Source: [Clostridium] innocuum
Lineage (GTDB): Bacteria; Bacillota_I; Bacilli_A; Erysipelotrichales; Erysipelotrichaceae
NCBI GenBank assembly: GCA_012317185.1
Contig: CP048838.1
Coordinates: 806,001 to 870,000, forward strand
Reading direction: 5' to 3'
DNA: 64,000 nucleotides
The first letter of the stretch is position 1. The number at the start of each line of letters is the position of its first letter. The translations under genes were made by a program, and so were the position numbers. This document shows, in pieces, positions 1 through 8,639 of this stretch. The notes beneath the pieces are model-generated. The model was not told where the DNA came from. It searched no databases and saw nothing but the letters and a program-made list of their open reading frames with translations.

Positions 1-116
1 GCTGTAATTTTCTCTTTATTTTATAGCCGCTCTTTTCATATCGGAAAGACTTAAATGAAAACTTCTATGAGTATCGTGAATGCTACAAAGGATACGAGTT
101 TAAGAATTTGCTGCAA
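1..116. other. Left-edge flank, no gene recognised
   Basis: The first 116 bases hold no convincing coding region. Short open stretches end quickly in stops. The sequence runs directly into the target duplication of the first insertion sequence, so it is the left flank of the original insertion site. It may be the end of a gene that lies mostly outside the window. Confidence 0.4.
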
Positions 117-211
117 AGAACATATCAAATAGCATTCTTATAAAGCGTTGACGGCTAAACAATTCATCGAAAGCAGAAAGAAATGACGATATTGAAGCAG
201 TATGATATAAT
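117..211. repeat. 95 bp target-site duplication, left copy (IS copy 1)
   Basis: These 95 bases are repeated exactly at 2192-2286 on the other side of the insertion sequence. They end in GATATAAT directly against the left end of the element. A duplication this long is far above the 2-14 bp usual for insertion sequences, but IS1634-family elements are known for long duplications of variable length. Confidence 0.93.
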
Positions 212-240
212 CCCGTCTTTGACAGTTTAAGGAAAAAATA

Positions 241-282
241 ACTCAAGAAAACCCTTTAGTTAAGGGTTAATCTTGAGTTTTT
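241..282. terminator. Bidirectional hairpin at left end of IS copy 1
   Basis: ACTCAAGA...AACCCTT pairs with AAGGGTT...TCTTGAGT and is followed by T5 on the plus strand; the minus strand also runs into a T-rich stretch. The transposase stop codon lies inside the right arm. The structure would end transposase transcription and block read-in from the left. Confidence 0.75.
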
Positions 283-2048
283 GGTTTTGCAGGGGAATAT
301 AGTAATTGATTGGCAATTTTAGACTCATGAATGATACTTCTCATTTTAGCCTTCTTGATAATCTGAGTATCTGTACGGAAACCAAATAATTCATGAAGGT
401 CATCCGTCAAATCTGTTCTTTTATAAATTGGAATGTAGCCATATGCGTCAAGTGCACATACATCCATGCTTCTCAGTGTATCTATGATATTCTCTGTTGT
501 ATATTTCTTGTCCAGTTTGAATTCCAGAATCCTATATATCAGCAATGACAGAAAGCAGATTAGGAAATGGGCCTTTATCCTGTCTTCTCTCTGCAGGTAT
601 ACAGGTCGTGCTTCAAAGTCCGTCTTCATTATTCTGAAACATTCTTCGATCTGCCATCTTCTCTCATTGATAGCGATGATCTCAGATACATCTCCCTCTA
701 TATCTGTCGTTACTGCATAGAACCCATCATACATCGCCTCTTTATCTATGGCTGCCTGATCGAGCTGACAATATTCTTCTTCTGCCACCTCACCATCCGC
801 AGTGATCGCAGTCTTTTTTTATAAATCTGGCCGGATCATTAGGATTACGTCTATTCTTCTTAAACTTTTTTTCCATTATCATTGATCATCTTCATAGCAC
901 GTTCGATCTGTCCCTGTCTAATCTTTGCTTGATAAGCCTTATATTTAGGCGAATACGTTACGATCATCGTTTCTGATAACTTCTTTGACTCGATTGGGAC
1001 TTCTTTATAGTAAATGGATCTGTATACTTCGGGATCGTTTTCATCCAGTTCTCTGAGATCGATGAACTTTTCGCTCCCCCAGCTTTCTGTATTGTTTCGG
1101 ATCAAGTGCTGTGATACGATCCTCTTTCTTTAATTTCTTCAATGACTGTGTGACGACATACGATCTACCACCCATATCATTGAACAATTTGTTATTCTGT
1201 GATCCAAGTCCGCTATCAGAACAATAGATGAATTCAGAACAGTCAAAATCACGTATGACCTTCTGCTCAAGAGGCTTCAATGTTTTCTGTTCATTCTGTT
1301 TGCCAGGATGTAGGTCGAAAGCAAGCGGGAAGCCATCAGCATCCATAAAAAGTCCCATGCCTATGATTGGATTAGGCCGATTCTCCTTACTTTTACCATA
1401 TGTCTTACTACCACTCTCCTGTTCTATTTCAAAATAATAGTTTGTACAGTCATAATAAAGGATCTTGGTATTCCGTTTATGAAGGAAATGTGAATTACGA
1501 TAGATCTCAGCCTGGATATAATCTGATTCATCGGCAATAACAGAAAGGGCGCGATAGACGTTTTGGAGAATGTATTTGGGCTGTTCCAGGAGCGTCTGAG
1601 CAAAAGCGTAAGAGTTTTTCTTACTGGAAGGATGAAGGATCCGTGCAAAAAGCAAATCGGAAAAAATATCATAAAGATTGTATTCATACTGATGGCGTCT
1701 TTTGATATTACGGCAGATATTATCAAAGCGGAGAGAAGAAATGATAGATTGAAGGAAAAGGTATCCGCAGTTAAAAGAGCGCTGCTCATTTTTAGGGATA
1801 TAGTGCGTAGGAGATAGGAGAACGGAAACGGCTTGATTTTCCTTATTGTAGTCATCAGTAGCAATACGAGCCTGTTCTTTAGCCCATGCCATGACACCAT
1901 CGCGGTCAGTAGAGAGCAAAAGGGAAAGTTCAGCCAAAGTGCCAAGCCGTTTATGAACTCTGGAAGTATTTTTGCCGTTCTTATCAACAAAAGAATGACA
2001 GATATAAAAAGTTTCAGAGGATTTAGATCGAGTAGTAGTAACTTTCAT
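267..2048 (-). pseudogene. IS1634-family DDE transposase, frameshifted (copy 1)
   Basis: This is a DDE transposase of the IS4 superfamily, IS1634 group. The N-terminal half (2048 down to about 1080) is open and has the first catalytic Asp region (YDCTNYYFE) and the second (YCSDSGLG). The C-terminal half (267-788) holds the Y-R-E-K type signature in RRWQIEECFRIMK, including the catalytic Glu. Compared with the second copy it has one extra C in the run at 1076-1080 and one extra T in each of the runs 866-872 and 814-820, so the reading frame is broken three times. Removing these gives about 592 aa, a normal length. ATG 2048 is preceded by AGGTGAT at good distance, so it is preferred over the ATG two codons upstream. 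Confidence 0.88.
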
Positions 2049-2191
2049 ATACATCACCTATACAAATTATATCATATATTACCAATAATTACCATATAAT
2101 AAAGCTAAAAATTTGACAAAATAACATAAAGAAAAGCCTATGATAAAAGGCTTTAGAAGCTATTAGCTATGAATAGACTGTCAAAGACCCG

Positions 2192-2286
2192 AGAACATAT
2201 CAAATAGCATTCTTATAAAGCGTTGACGGCTAAACAATTCATCGAAAGCAGAAAGAAATGACGATATTGAAGCAGTATGATATAAT
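2192..2286. repeat. 95 bp target-site duplication, right copy (IS copy 1)
   Basis: Exact copy of 117-211. It ends in GATATAAT, which now sits 54 bases before the start codon of the acetyltransferase at 2340 and can serve as its -10 element (ATGACG, 17 bases, TATAAT). The duplication therefore leaves the downstream gene with its original upstream sequence. Confidence 0.93.
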
Positions 2287-2339
2287 GTACAGAATGATAA
2301 ACCGGCATCAGTCGTTTATATGATAGGAGGCTGTTAACA

Positions 2340-2792
2340 ATGAATATACAGCGCATTGCAAACCGGCATCTTGAAGATGTAACCAAATTGGTTACAAAGG
2401 TTTTTATGGAATTTGAAGCACCGGATTATACGGATGAGGGGATAAAAACGTTTTTTGATACTGCATTGCATAATCAGGAGTTTATGGACCAACTGGATAT
2501 CTGGGGGGCATATATAAACAAAAAACTGACTGGTATAATTGCGACTAGAAACAACGGCAGTCATATAGCGCTGTTCTTTGTTGATGGTGAGCATCATCGA
2601 CAGGGAATCGGACGAAGGTTGTTTGAAGCAGCATTAAAAAATTCTTCTTCCAATGAGTTAACTGTAAATGCATCTCCTTATGCCAGGGAAATTTATCACC
2701 ATTTGGGCTTCAAAGACACAAAAACCGAACAAACTGTTATGGGGATACGCTTTATTCCAATGATATACAGAAGCAAAACAAGAGACTGCTAA
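2340..2792 (+). CDS. GNAT-family N-acetyltransferase
   Basis: A 150 aa protein of the GCN5-related acetyltransferase family, which moves the acetyl group of acetyl-CoA to an amine. The acetyl-CoA loop is visible as RQGIGRRLFEAAL (Q/R-x-x-G-x-G/A type) near residues 85-97, after the strand HIALFFVDGEHH. The C-terminal part SPYAREIYHHLGF matches the usual ending of the fold (Y-x-x-GF). Length is typical for a single GNAT domain. AGGAGG lies 9 bases before ATG. It stands alone behind the first insertion sequence and its promoter lies in the right target duplication. The substrate cannot be told. Confidence 0.85.
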   Translation: MNIQRIANRHLEDVTKLVTKVFMEFEAPDYTDEGIKTFFDTALHNQEFMDQLDIWGAYINKKLTGIIATRNNGSHIALFFVDGEHHRQGIGRRLFEAALKNSSSNELTVNASPYAREIYHHLGFKDTKTEQTVMGIRFIPMIYRSKTRDC

Positions 2793-2870
2793 ACTCCGCC
2801 TTCAATTAACATAAGCTTTTATTATTTATGTTTTTTTTCATTGCAACTACGGGTTGACACATTTCCATGC

Positions 2871-2889
2871 TTGCATAGTGGCTATGCAA
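2871..2889. promoter_or_regulatory. Perfect inverted repeat, likely operator of the XRE regulator
   Basis: TTGCATAG, spacer TGG, CTATGCAA: 8 bp perfect arms. It lies just upstream of a TATAAT at 2902-2907 and 43 bases before the start of the XRE-type regulator. The position suggests autoregulation, which is inference. Confidence 0.55.
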
Positions 2890-2931
2890 CTGAATACTTG
2901 CTATAATCGCATCATGAAAGGAGTGCTGATC

Positions 2932-3570
2932 ATGAAGTTAGCGGAAAGAATACAATATTTAAGAAAAATGAAAGGAATCTCACAAGAGGAGCTTGCTGAG
3001 AAAGCAGGTGTTTCCAGACAGGCTGTTTCCAAATGGGAGAGTGATCAGAGTACACCGGATGTAGAAAAAATAATTATAATGAGTGATTATTTTGGAGTTA
3101 CAACAGATTATATCCTAAAGGGCATTCAGACGGTAGAGAGCAAAGAACAAAAAAGCAGGGAGCTTGCGAGTAAGGTACTTTATATCTCATCAGCAGCTTT
3201 TGTTGTAATAGGTCTGTTCTGTGCATTTGGAGGCTGGTATGCGCAACAGACAATGGAAGCTGTTTGGGGAGCAATGATCGTTCAAGTAGTAGGTGTTGCC
3301 GGATTTTTTATAGCAAGCATACTGTCCAGAGAAAAGGCTCCGATTTATATTACGTGGATTCTTATCAATGGAATCGTTTTTATGCCTGTATCTATCATGA
3401 CCGGATATATTGCAGACCTAGTTTTCAAGCAAGGGTGGATTTCTCCTTATCCAATAGGGATCATTCATACCTTAGCATTTGCAGTTGTATACCTGTCCGT
3501 TTTAATTATGAGTTATTTCATTCTGAAGAAACGACAGGAAAATGCAGTTGATATTCAGAAATTTTATTGA
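2932..3570 (+). CDS. XRE-family regulator with C-terminal membrane segments
   Basis: A 212 aa protein. Residues about 3-60 form an XRE-type helix-turn-helix (MKGISQEELAEKAGVSRQAVSKWE). Residues about 75-200 contain four hydrophobic segments that should span the membrane (for example VLYISSAAFVVIGLFCAFGG). HTH proteins fused to small membrane domains are common in Bacillota; many are local stress or toxin regulators. The start at 2932 is chosen because AAAGGAG lies 8 bases upstream; an upstream in-frame extension lacks a ribosome site. A perfect inverted repeat upstream may be its own operator. Confidence 0.82.
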   Translation: MKLAERIQYLRKMKGISQEELAEKAGVSRQAVSKWESDQSTPDVEKIIIMSDYFGVTTDYILKGIQTVESKEQKSRELASKVLYISSAAFVVIGLFCAFGGWYAQQTMEAVWGAMIVQVVGVAGFFIASILSREKAPIYITWILINGIVFMPVSIMTGYIADLVFKQGWISPYPIGIIHTLAFAVVYLSVLIMSYFILKKRQENAVDIQKFY

Positions 3571-3745
3571 ATACCATCACTGACACGGGTCTGAGCGGAT
3601 CAAGTGTCAGACGATATTTTAAATCTTATAAAACAGAATATGCTTTTATTACTCAGGTGAGATTCTGGAACAGCTGGTGGCTACGAGTTGTTGTGGTGTA
3701 TGATTATCGTGATATACTCAAATAGAAAGCTATGGAGGGTTAAAA
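3571..3745. other. Intergenic region, possible short gene remnant
   Basis: It contains an inverted repeat (CTGACAC...GTGTCAG, about 3580-3611) and an open stretch ending at 3725 whose product I cannot assign. AGAAAGCTATGGAGGG before 3746 is the ribosome site of the racemase gene. Confidence 0.3.
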
Positions 3746-4456
3746 ATGAAAACAATTGGCTTAATTGGTGAAATGAGTTGGGAAAGTACAATCCCGTATT
3801 ATCAAATTATCAATGAAGGAGTTAAGGCACAGCTTGGCGGACTGCATTCAGCAAAAATTATTCTTCACAGTGTGGAATTTGATGAAATTGAAAAATGCCA
3901 GTCAAGAGGTGACTGGAAAAAAAGCGGAGAAATATTAGGGAAAGCTGCTCAGGGATTAGAAGGTGCCGGTGCGGATTTTATTTTGATCTGTACAAATACT
4001 ATGCATAAGGTTGCACCTCAAATCGCATCCATGATTCATATTCCCATCATCCATATAGCAGATGCGACAGCAGAAGAGCTTTTAAATCACAATATTCATA
4101 GAGTGGGATTGTTAGGCACAAAATATACGATGACTCAGGATTTCTATAAGCAAAAACTGGTAGAGAGAGGCATAGAGGTTATCGTTCCTGAAGCAACGGA
4201 GATTGAAGTGATCAATCATATTATTTTTCATGAACTCTGCGTTGGTCAAATAAAGAAGGACTCACGGAAAAAATTCCAGAGCATTATAGAGCGCATGAAG
4301 TCCAGAGGAGCTGAGGGTGTTATTCTTGGCTGTACGGAAATCGGACTTCTTATTCATCGATCAGATTCTTCCATCCCTGTATTCGATACAACGTGTATTC
4401 ATGCAAAGCGTGCAGTAGAAATCGCATTAGGTGATGGAAGGATGGGAAATTGCTGA
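3746..4456 (+). CDS. Aspartate/glutamate racemase family protein
   Basis: A 236 aa cofactor-independent racemase of the Asp/Glu racemase superfamily (YgeA/RacX-like). The two catalytic cysteines are visible in CTNTMH (residues about 82-87) and GCTEI (about 193-197). The start MKTIGLIGEMSWEST is characteristic of this subfamily. These enzymes interconvert L- and D-amino acids in the cytoplasm. GGAGGG lies 8 bases before ATG. No partner genes are nearby, so the amino acid used is unknown. Confidence 0.85.
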   Translation: MKTIGLIGEMSWESTIPYYQIINEGVKAQLGGLHSAKIILHSVEFDEIEKCQSRGDWKKSGEILGKAAQGLEGAGADFILICTNTMHKVAPQIASMIHIPIIHIADATAEELLNHNIHRVGLLGTKYTMTQDFYKQKLVERGIEVIVPEATEIEVINHIIFHELCVGQIKKDSRKKFQSIIERMKSRGAEGVILGCTEIGLLIHRSDSSIPVFDTTCIHAKRAVEIALGDGRMGNC

Positions 4457-5052
4457 GACGATTGTTATGGATGTATGGAAAACACTATATAAGTAAGCAA
4501 GTGAGCAATATCCCCCCTGAAGAAGTAACCCCTGTTAACTATGCACACCATGTTGCCTGTGAACTTGAAGCAGGCAATGGGGATATTGATACCGGCTTTT
4601 GTATGGAAAGCTGTAGGGAAGCTTTTGTACTGAATATGTGCATAGACAGCGGAAGCTATAATCAAACATTTGATTGCCTTTCGTGAAATGGCTCCATATG
4701 AAGGTGGAACCGGCAGGCTTGTTGAGGGCTTCTTCATCAGTTAAACGAAGAGAACGAACATATGGAAAAAATGGTTGATTTTAAGAAAAGGAAATTGATG
4801 TGTTCATAGGGCTGATGCCAAAATAGCGGGAAAGAATGATACATGAATGCAAATGCAAAATGGCTGCTTTTCATCCATACGAAGGTAAGCTGCAGCACAG
4901 TGACGTTGCATCGTTTCTTCATTCAGTAGTGCCATCTTTCTTGTATCGTATATGCGCAGGACACGGAAAATTATAAAAAAGAACACGGTCATTGCGTGCA
5001 TACAGCATGATTTTCATTTTTCTGCTAAAGAAATCGTATTATGAACATAAAG
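4457..5052. other. About 600 bp without a recognisable gene
   Basis: Only short open frames occur (for example 4450-4686, 78 aa, overlapping the racemase end). None has a family I recognise or a good ribosome site. It may contain a decayed gene. Confidence 0.4.
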
Positions 5053-5092
5053 GAGCTGTTATTTACAAATTTATTAAATAGCAGCTCTTTTT
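5053..5092 (+). terminator. Rho-independent terminator
   Basis: GAGCTGTTATTT (5053-5064) pairs with AAATAGCAGCTC (5076-5087), with one G-T pair, followed by TTTTTG. It separates the racemase region from the phosphonate operon. Confidence 0.8.
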
Positions 5093-5205
5093 GTTGTGTT
5101 TTTATGAACAAATTACATGAAAAACAGAAAATATAACAAAGAATTTACATAATTTATGAAATGTTAAGGGTTCGTAAAGAGGACGTTAACACTTAATGAA
5201 AGCTA

Positions 5206-5233
5206 TTGTAATCTTTTTTCACTTTTCTATAAT
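5206..5233 (+). promoter_or_regulatory. Promoter of the phosphonate operon
   Basis: TTGTAA (5206-5211), 16 bases, TATAAT (5228-5233), followed 41 bases later by the ATP-binding protein start. It is the only strong sigma-70-type match in the gap. Confidence 0.65.
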
Positions 5234-5274
5234 GGACACAAGCGAGTAAAATATCGCGATGAGGAGAGTGACGT

Positions 5275-6027
5275 ATGCTGACACTGAATAATCTGAAGAA
5301 ATCGTATGATCAGACATCGATTCTGAATGGAATCAGTCTGTCGATAGAAACCGGGGAAATCGTTTCCATACTGGGACCGAGCGGAAGCGGTAAAACAACC
5401 CTGCTGAATTGTATACTGGGTATCACAGACATTGACAGCGGGAGTGTGGTATTCAATGGACAGGATGTTACCGGAGTATCCATGGAGAAGCGCGGATTCA
5501 ATATCGTATTTCAGGACTATGCTCTGTTTCCGAATCTGAACGCCTATGAAAATATCACCTATGGTCTGAAGAACAAGCCGGGAATTTCCACACAGCAGGA
5601 GGTGAATGAGCTGATTGAGCTGCTGGGGCTTTCTCAGCATCTGAATAAGCACATCGACCAGCTGTCCGGTGGCCAGAAGCAGCGTGTGGCACTGGCCAGA
5701 ACCATGGTTATGAAACCGAAAATTTTATTACTGGATGAGCCGCTGAGTGCGCTGGATGGTGTCATTAAGGAAAGCATCAAGGAGAAGATCAAAACGATTG
5801 CCAAGGAATTTCACCTGACAACAATCATTGTCACACATGATCCGGAGGAGGCGCTGACCTTGTCCGACCGCGTGCTGATCATGAAGGATGGCAGCATTTC
5901 GCAGTATGCGAAGCCGAAGGATATCATCGAGCATCCGCAAAACAGCTTCGTGAAGGAATTCATCCTGAACCAGCTGGAAATCAAACGCAATAATATCTTT
6001 ACGTTGTTTGGAGAAACCTATGCATAA
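5275..6027 (+). CDS. ABC transporter ATP-binding protein (2-aminoethylphosphonate uptake)
   Basis: A 250 aa ATPase of the iron/polyamine/phosphonate (FbpC/PotA/PhnT) type. Walker A is GPSGSGKTT (residues about 35-43), the ABC signature LSGGQKQRVALAR (about 128-140), Walker B ILLLDEPLSAL (about 152-162), and the switch His is in IIVTHD. It lacks the long C-terminal regulatory domain of PotA/FbpC, ending soon after the core. GAGGAGAGTG precedes ATG. It overlaps the next gene by 8 bases, so the two are translationally coupled. Its place before phnW and phnX points to 2-aminoethylphosphonate as substrate, which is inference. Confidence 0.85.
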   Translation: MLTLNNLKKSYDQTSILNGISLSIETGEIVSILGPSGSGKTTLLNCILGITDIDSGSVVFNGQDVTGVSMEKRGFNIVFQDYALFPNLNAYENITYGLKNKPGISTQQEVNELIELLGLSQHLNKHIDQLSGGQKQRVALARTMVMKPKILLLDEPLSALDGVIKESIKEKIKTIAKEFHLTTIIVTHDPEEALTLSDRVLIMKDGSISQYAKPKDIIEHPQNSFVKEFILNQLEIKRNNIFTLFGETYA

Positions 6028-8626
6028 AAAGCAGCTGGAGCTAAAGGGAATCTATGTGGTTCTGGCGGCTTTGTTTCTCGTATTTCTCTTTATGCCGGTC
6101 GCCATTCTGCTGTATAAATCCTTTGAAAGCGGAACCTCACTGACACTGCAGCATTACCGTGATTTGATCTTCAGCGGCAAGTTTGTGAACGCCTTTGGCA
6201 ACAGCTTTACGGTATCCGGTATCAGTGCCCTGGTGACAACGCTGCTTGCCTTTCTAATGGCCTACACCATCAATTATACAAATGTATCACAGCGGCTGAA
6301 AAAGGGAATCCGCAGTATTGCCACGCTGCCTATGCTGTTGCCGACCATCACCTATGGCTTTGCCATTATTTATACATTTGGAAAGCAGGGACTGCTGAGC
6401 AAGCTGCTGCATGTGCAGCTGTTTGATATATATGGTTTCAGCGGTCTTCTGATCGGCTATGTGATCTATACGCTGCCAATCGCCTTCCTTCTTGTGAACA
6501 ATACGATGAAATTTATTGATAAAAAATTCATCATCGTTTCAAAAATCATGGGGGATTCCGGAGGAAAGCGCTTTTGGATGACCGCCCTGTCACCGATGAT
6601 TCCAACCCTTGCGGCAGCCTTTATTCAGGCATTCTTTCTGAGCTTTACCGACTTTGGTATCCCGGCGGCCGTTGGTGGTGAATATGCGGTAGTCGCAACC
6701 ACGCTGTATAATGAAATGCTCGGCTCCATCCCGAACTTCAGCAACGGCGCAGTTGTCGCCATGATGATGCTGCTTCCTTCCATCATCAGTATCATTCTTC
6801 TGAACTATCTGGAGCGCTATAATGTCCGCTACAACAGGATCAGTGTTATCGAGCTGCCGGAAAACAGGAAACGGGATTTGTGGTGCGGCATTGGCTCCGG
6901 TCTTGTCCTGTGCGGTATTGCTCTGGTATTTGCTGTCATTATTCTGCTGCCGTTTGTAAAGGAATGGCCGTATGATATCAGCTTTTCCCTGCAGCATTTC
7001 ACAGACACGCTGGCAAGCGCCAATTTACTGTCGGTTTACCGCAATTCTTTAATAGTAGCACTGGGGACGGCAGCTGCCGGAACGCTGGTCGCGTATGGCT
7101 CTGCCCTTGTGACCACACGCAGCACGCTTCCTGTGCTGTGCAGAAAAAGTATTGATGCCATCAGCAGTATTGCCAATACCATACCGGGAATGGTCATCGG
7201 TATTGCCTTCCTGTTCGCATTCAGCGGCACACCGCTGCAAAGCACCTTCTGGATCATCATTCTCTGTAATATGATTCATTTCTTCTCCACACCGTATGTG
7301 ATGGCGAAGAACACACTGGGAAAGCTGAATACCTCCTATGAAACAACGGCTATGCTGATGGGGGACAGCTGGTTCAAAACGATTCGAAGAGTGGTCGTTC
7401 CCAATTCCAAAAGCACGATACTGGAGATGCTCAGCTATTATTTTATCAATTCCATGGTGACGATTTCTGCCCTGATTTTCATTGTCGGTGCAAAAACAGC
7501 AGTGCTGACAACCAAGATCAAGGAGCTGCAGCATTTTGCGAAATTTGATCAGATTTTCGTTCTGTCTCTATTGATTCTTCTGACAAATCTGCTGGTAAAG
7601 GGAATCATTCTCTTTGTTACACAGAAGAAGGATGAAAAAAAAGAAAAGGGTGTCCGTGTGAAGAAATATGCACTTGGCATTCTTGCCGGCGGTGTTGTGC
7701 TGTTCACCTTCGTTTTCGGACAGGGAAAGGAGCCTGTGGTAATTTACTCCAATGCGGATGAGGAAGCACTGATAGCGATACAGCATGCACTGGATGAAAA
7801 CGGCTTTCAGGATCAATATGTTCTGCAATCGTTTGGAACAAGTGAGCTTGGTGGAAAAATCATGGCGGAGGGTAAGAATCTGGAAGCGGATATTATTACG
7901 ATGAGCTCCTATTATATTGACAGTGCCCAACAAAAAAATGACATGTTTGATAAGCTGACCTTCCCGACGCCGACACTGAAAACCTATTCCGATTACGATA
8001 CTCCGCTGACGGCATTGGAGGGAGCGATGATTGTGAATACGAGTGTACTGAAGGAAAAGCAGCTGCCGGTGCCGTCCTCTCTGAAGGAGCTTGCAAATCC
8101 AAAATATAAGGGAATGATCTCAATACCGGATATCAAGGCAAGCAGTACCGGCTGGCTGCTCGTACAGGCATTGCTGGATACCTATGGAGAAGAAGATGGG
8201 AAAGAAATTCTAACTGCAATCCTCGACAATGTCGGTCCGCATCTGGAATCCAGCGGCTCAGGTCCTTTGAAAAAGGTGCGCTCCGGGGAGGTCGGCATTG
8301 CCTTCGGACTGCGGCATCAGGCACTTGCGGATAAGGAAAAGGGGCTTCCCATCGACTGTATTGACCCGATCGAAGGCAATTATTCCCTTACGGAAAGCAT
8401 TGCCGTTGTAAAAAAGGAAAATGTGAATAAGACGGCAATGGCAATGGCACGCTGCATTATGGAAAATGGGAGAAGAGATATTCTGTATACCTATCCAACT
8501 GCACTTTATGAAGGTGAACAGGTGGAGAAAAAATATGCAAGCAAATATCCGCGAGTATTTAAGAGAGCATTGAGTGTAGAGCTTTTAGAAGAGCATCAGG
8601 CGTTCTTTGAAGGCTGTAGAAAATAA
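6020..8626 (+). CDS. Fused permease-permease-binding protein for 2-aminoethylphosphonate
   Basis: An 868 aa fusion. Residues about 1-270 and 285-540 are two homologous permease domains of the FbpB/ThiP type, each with six or so membrane helices and an EAA-like loop (KIMGDSGGKRFWMTALSP and MLMGDSWFKTIRRVVVPNS). A further hydrophobic segment (YALGILAGGVVLFTFVFG, about 548-565) leads into a complete extracellular solute-binding domain of the iron/phosphonate type (starts KEPVVIYSNADEEAL, about 568-868). The binding protein is thus tethered to the transporter rather than being a separate lipoprotein. ATG 6020 is preferred because GGAG lies 6 bases upstream; a TTG at 6008 would add four residues. 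With the ATPase before it, the two genes encode a whole importer. Confidence 0.85.
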   Translation: MHKKQLELKGIYVVLAALFLVFLFMPVAILLYKSFESGTSLTLQHYRDLIFSGKFVNAFGNSFTVSGISALVTTLLAFLMAYTINYTNVSQRLKKGIRSIATLPMLLPTITYGFAIIYTFGKQGLLSKLLHVQLFDIYGFSGLLIGYVIYTLPIAFLLVNNTMKFIDKKFIIVSKIMGDSGGKRFWMTALSPMIPTLAAAFIQAFFLSFTDFGIPAAVGGEYAVVATTLYNEMLGSIPNFSNGAVVAMMMLLPSIISIILLNYLERYNVRYNRISVIELPENRKRDLWCGIGSGLVLCGIALVFAVIILLPFVKEWPYDISFSLQHFTDTLASANLLSVYRNSLIVALGTAAAGTLVAYGSALVTTRSTLPVLCRKSIDAISSIANTIPGMVIGIAFLFAFSGTPLQSTFWIIILCNMIHFFSTPYVMAKNTLGKLNTSYETTAMLMGDSWFKTIRRVVVPNSKSTILEMLSYYFINSMVTISALIFIVGAKTAVLTTKIKELQHFAKFDQIFVLSLLILLTNLLVKGIILFVTQKKDEKKEKGVRVKKYALGILAGGVVLFTFVFGQGKEPVVIYSNADEEALIAIQHALDENGFQDQYVLQSFGTSELGGKIMAEGKNLEADIITMSSYYIDSAQQKNDMFDKLTFPTPTLKTYSDYDTPLTALEGAMIVNTSVLKEKQLPVPSSLKELANPKYKGMISIPDIKASSTGWLLVQALLDTYGEEDGKEILTAILDNVGPHLESSGSGPLKKVRSGEVGIAFGLRHQALADKEKGLPIDCIDPIEGNYSLTESIAVVKKENVNKTAMAMARCIMENGRRDILYTYPTALYEGEQVEKKYASKYPRVFKRALSVELLEEHQAFFEGCRK

Positions 8627-8639
8627 GGAGAGAAAACAA

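Larger units (their letters stand above)
212..2191 (-). mobile_element. IS1634-family insertion sequence, copy 1 (1980 bp)
   Basis: The element has terminal inverted repeats that share GTCTTTGACAGT (left end CCCGTCTTTGACAG, right end read inward CGGGTCTTTGACAG). It is flanked by a 95 bp direct repeat. It carries one transposase gene on the minus strand, broken here by three homopolymer changes. A second copy 98-99% identical lies at 50593-52573 in the same orientation. A hairpin near the left end and a weaker one near the right end (about 2133-2155) could insulate the transposase from outside transcription. Family assignment rests on transposase motifs and the long target duplication. Confidence 0.9.

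Noticed and set aside
4450..4686. 78-codon frame overlapping the racemase end
   Set aside because: No recognised family, no independent ribosome site, overlaps the end of a real gene.
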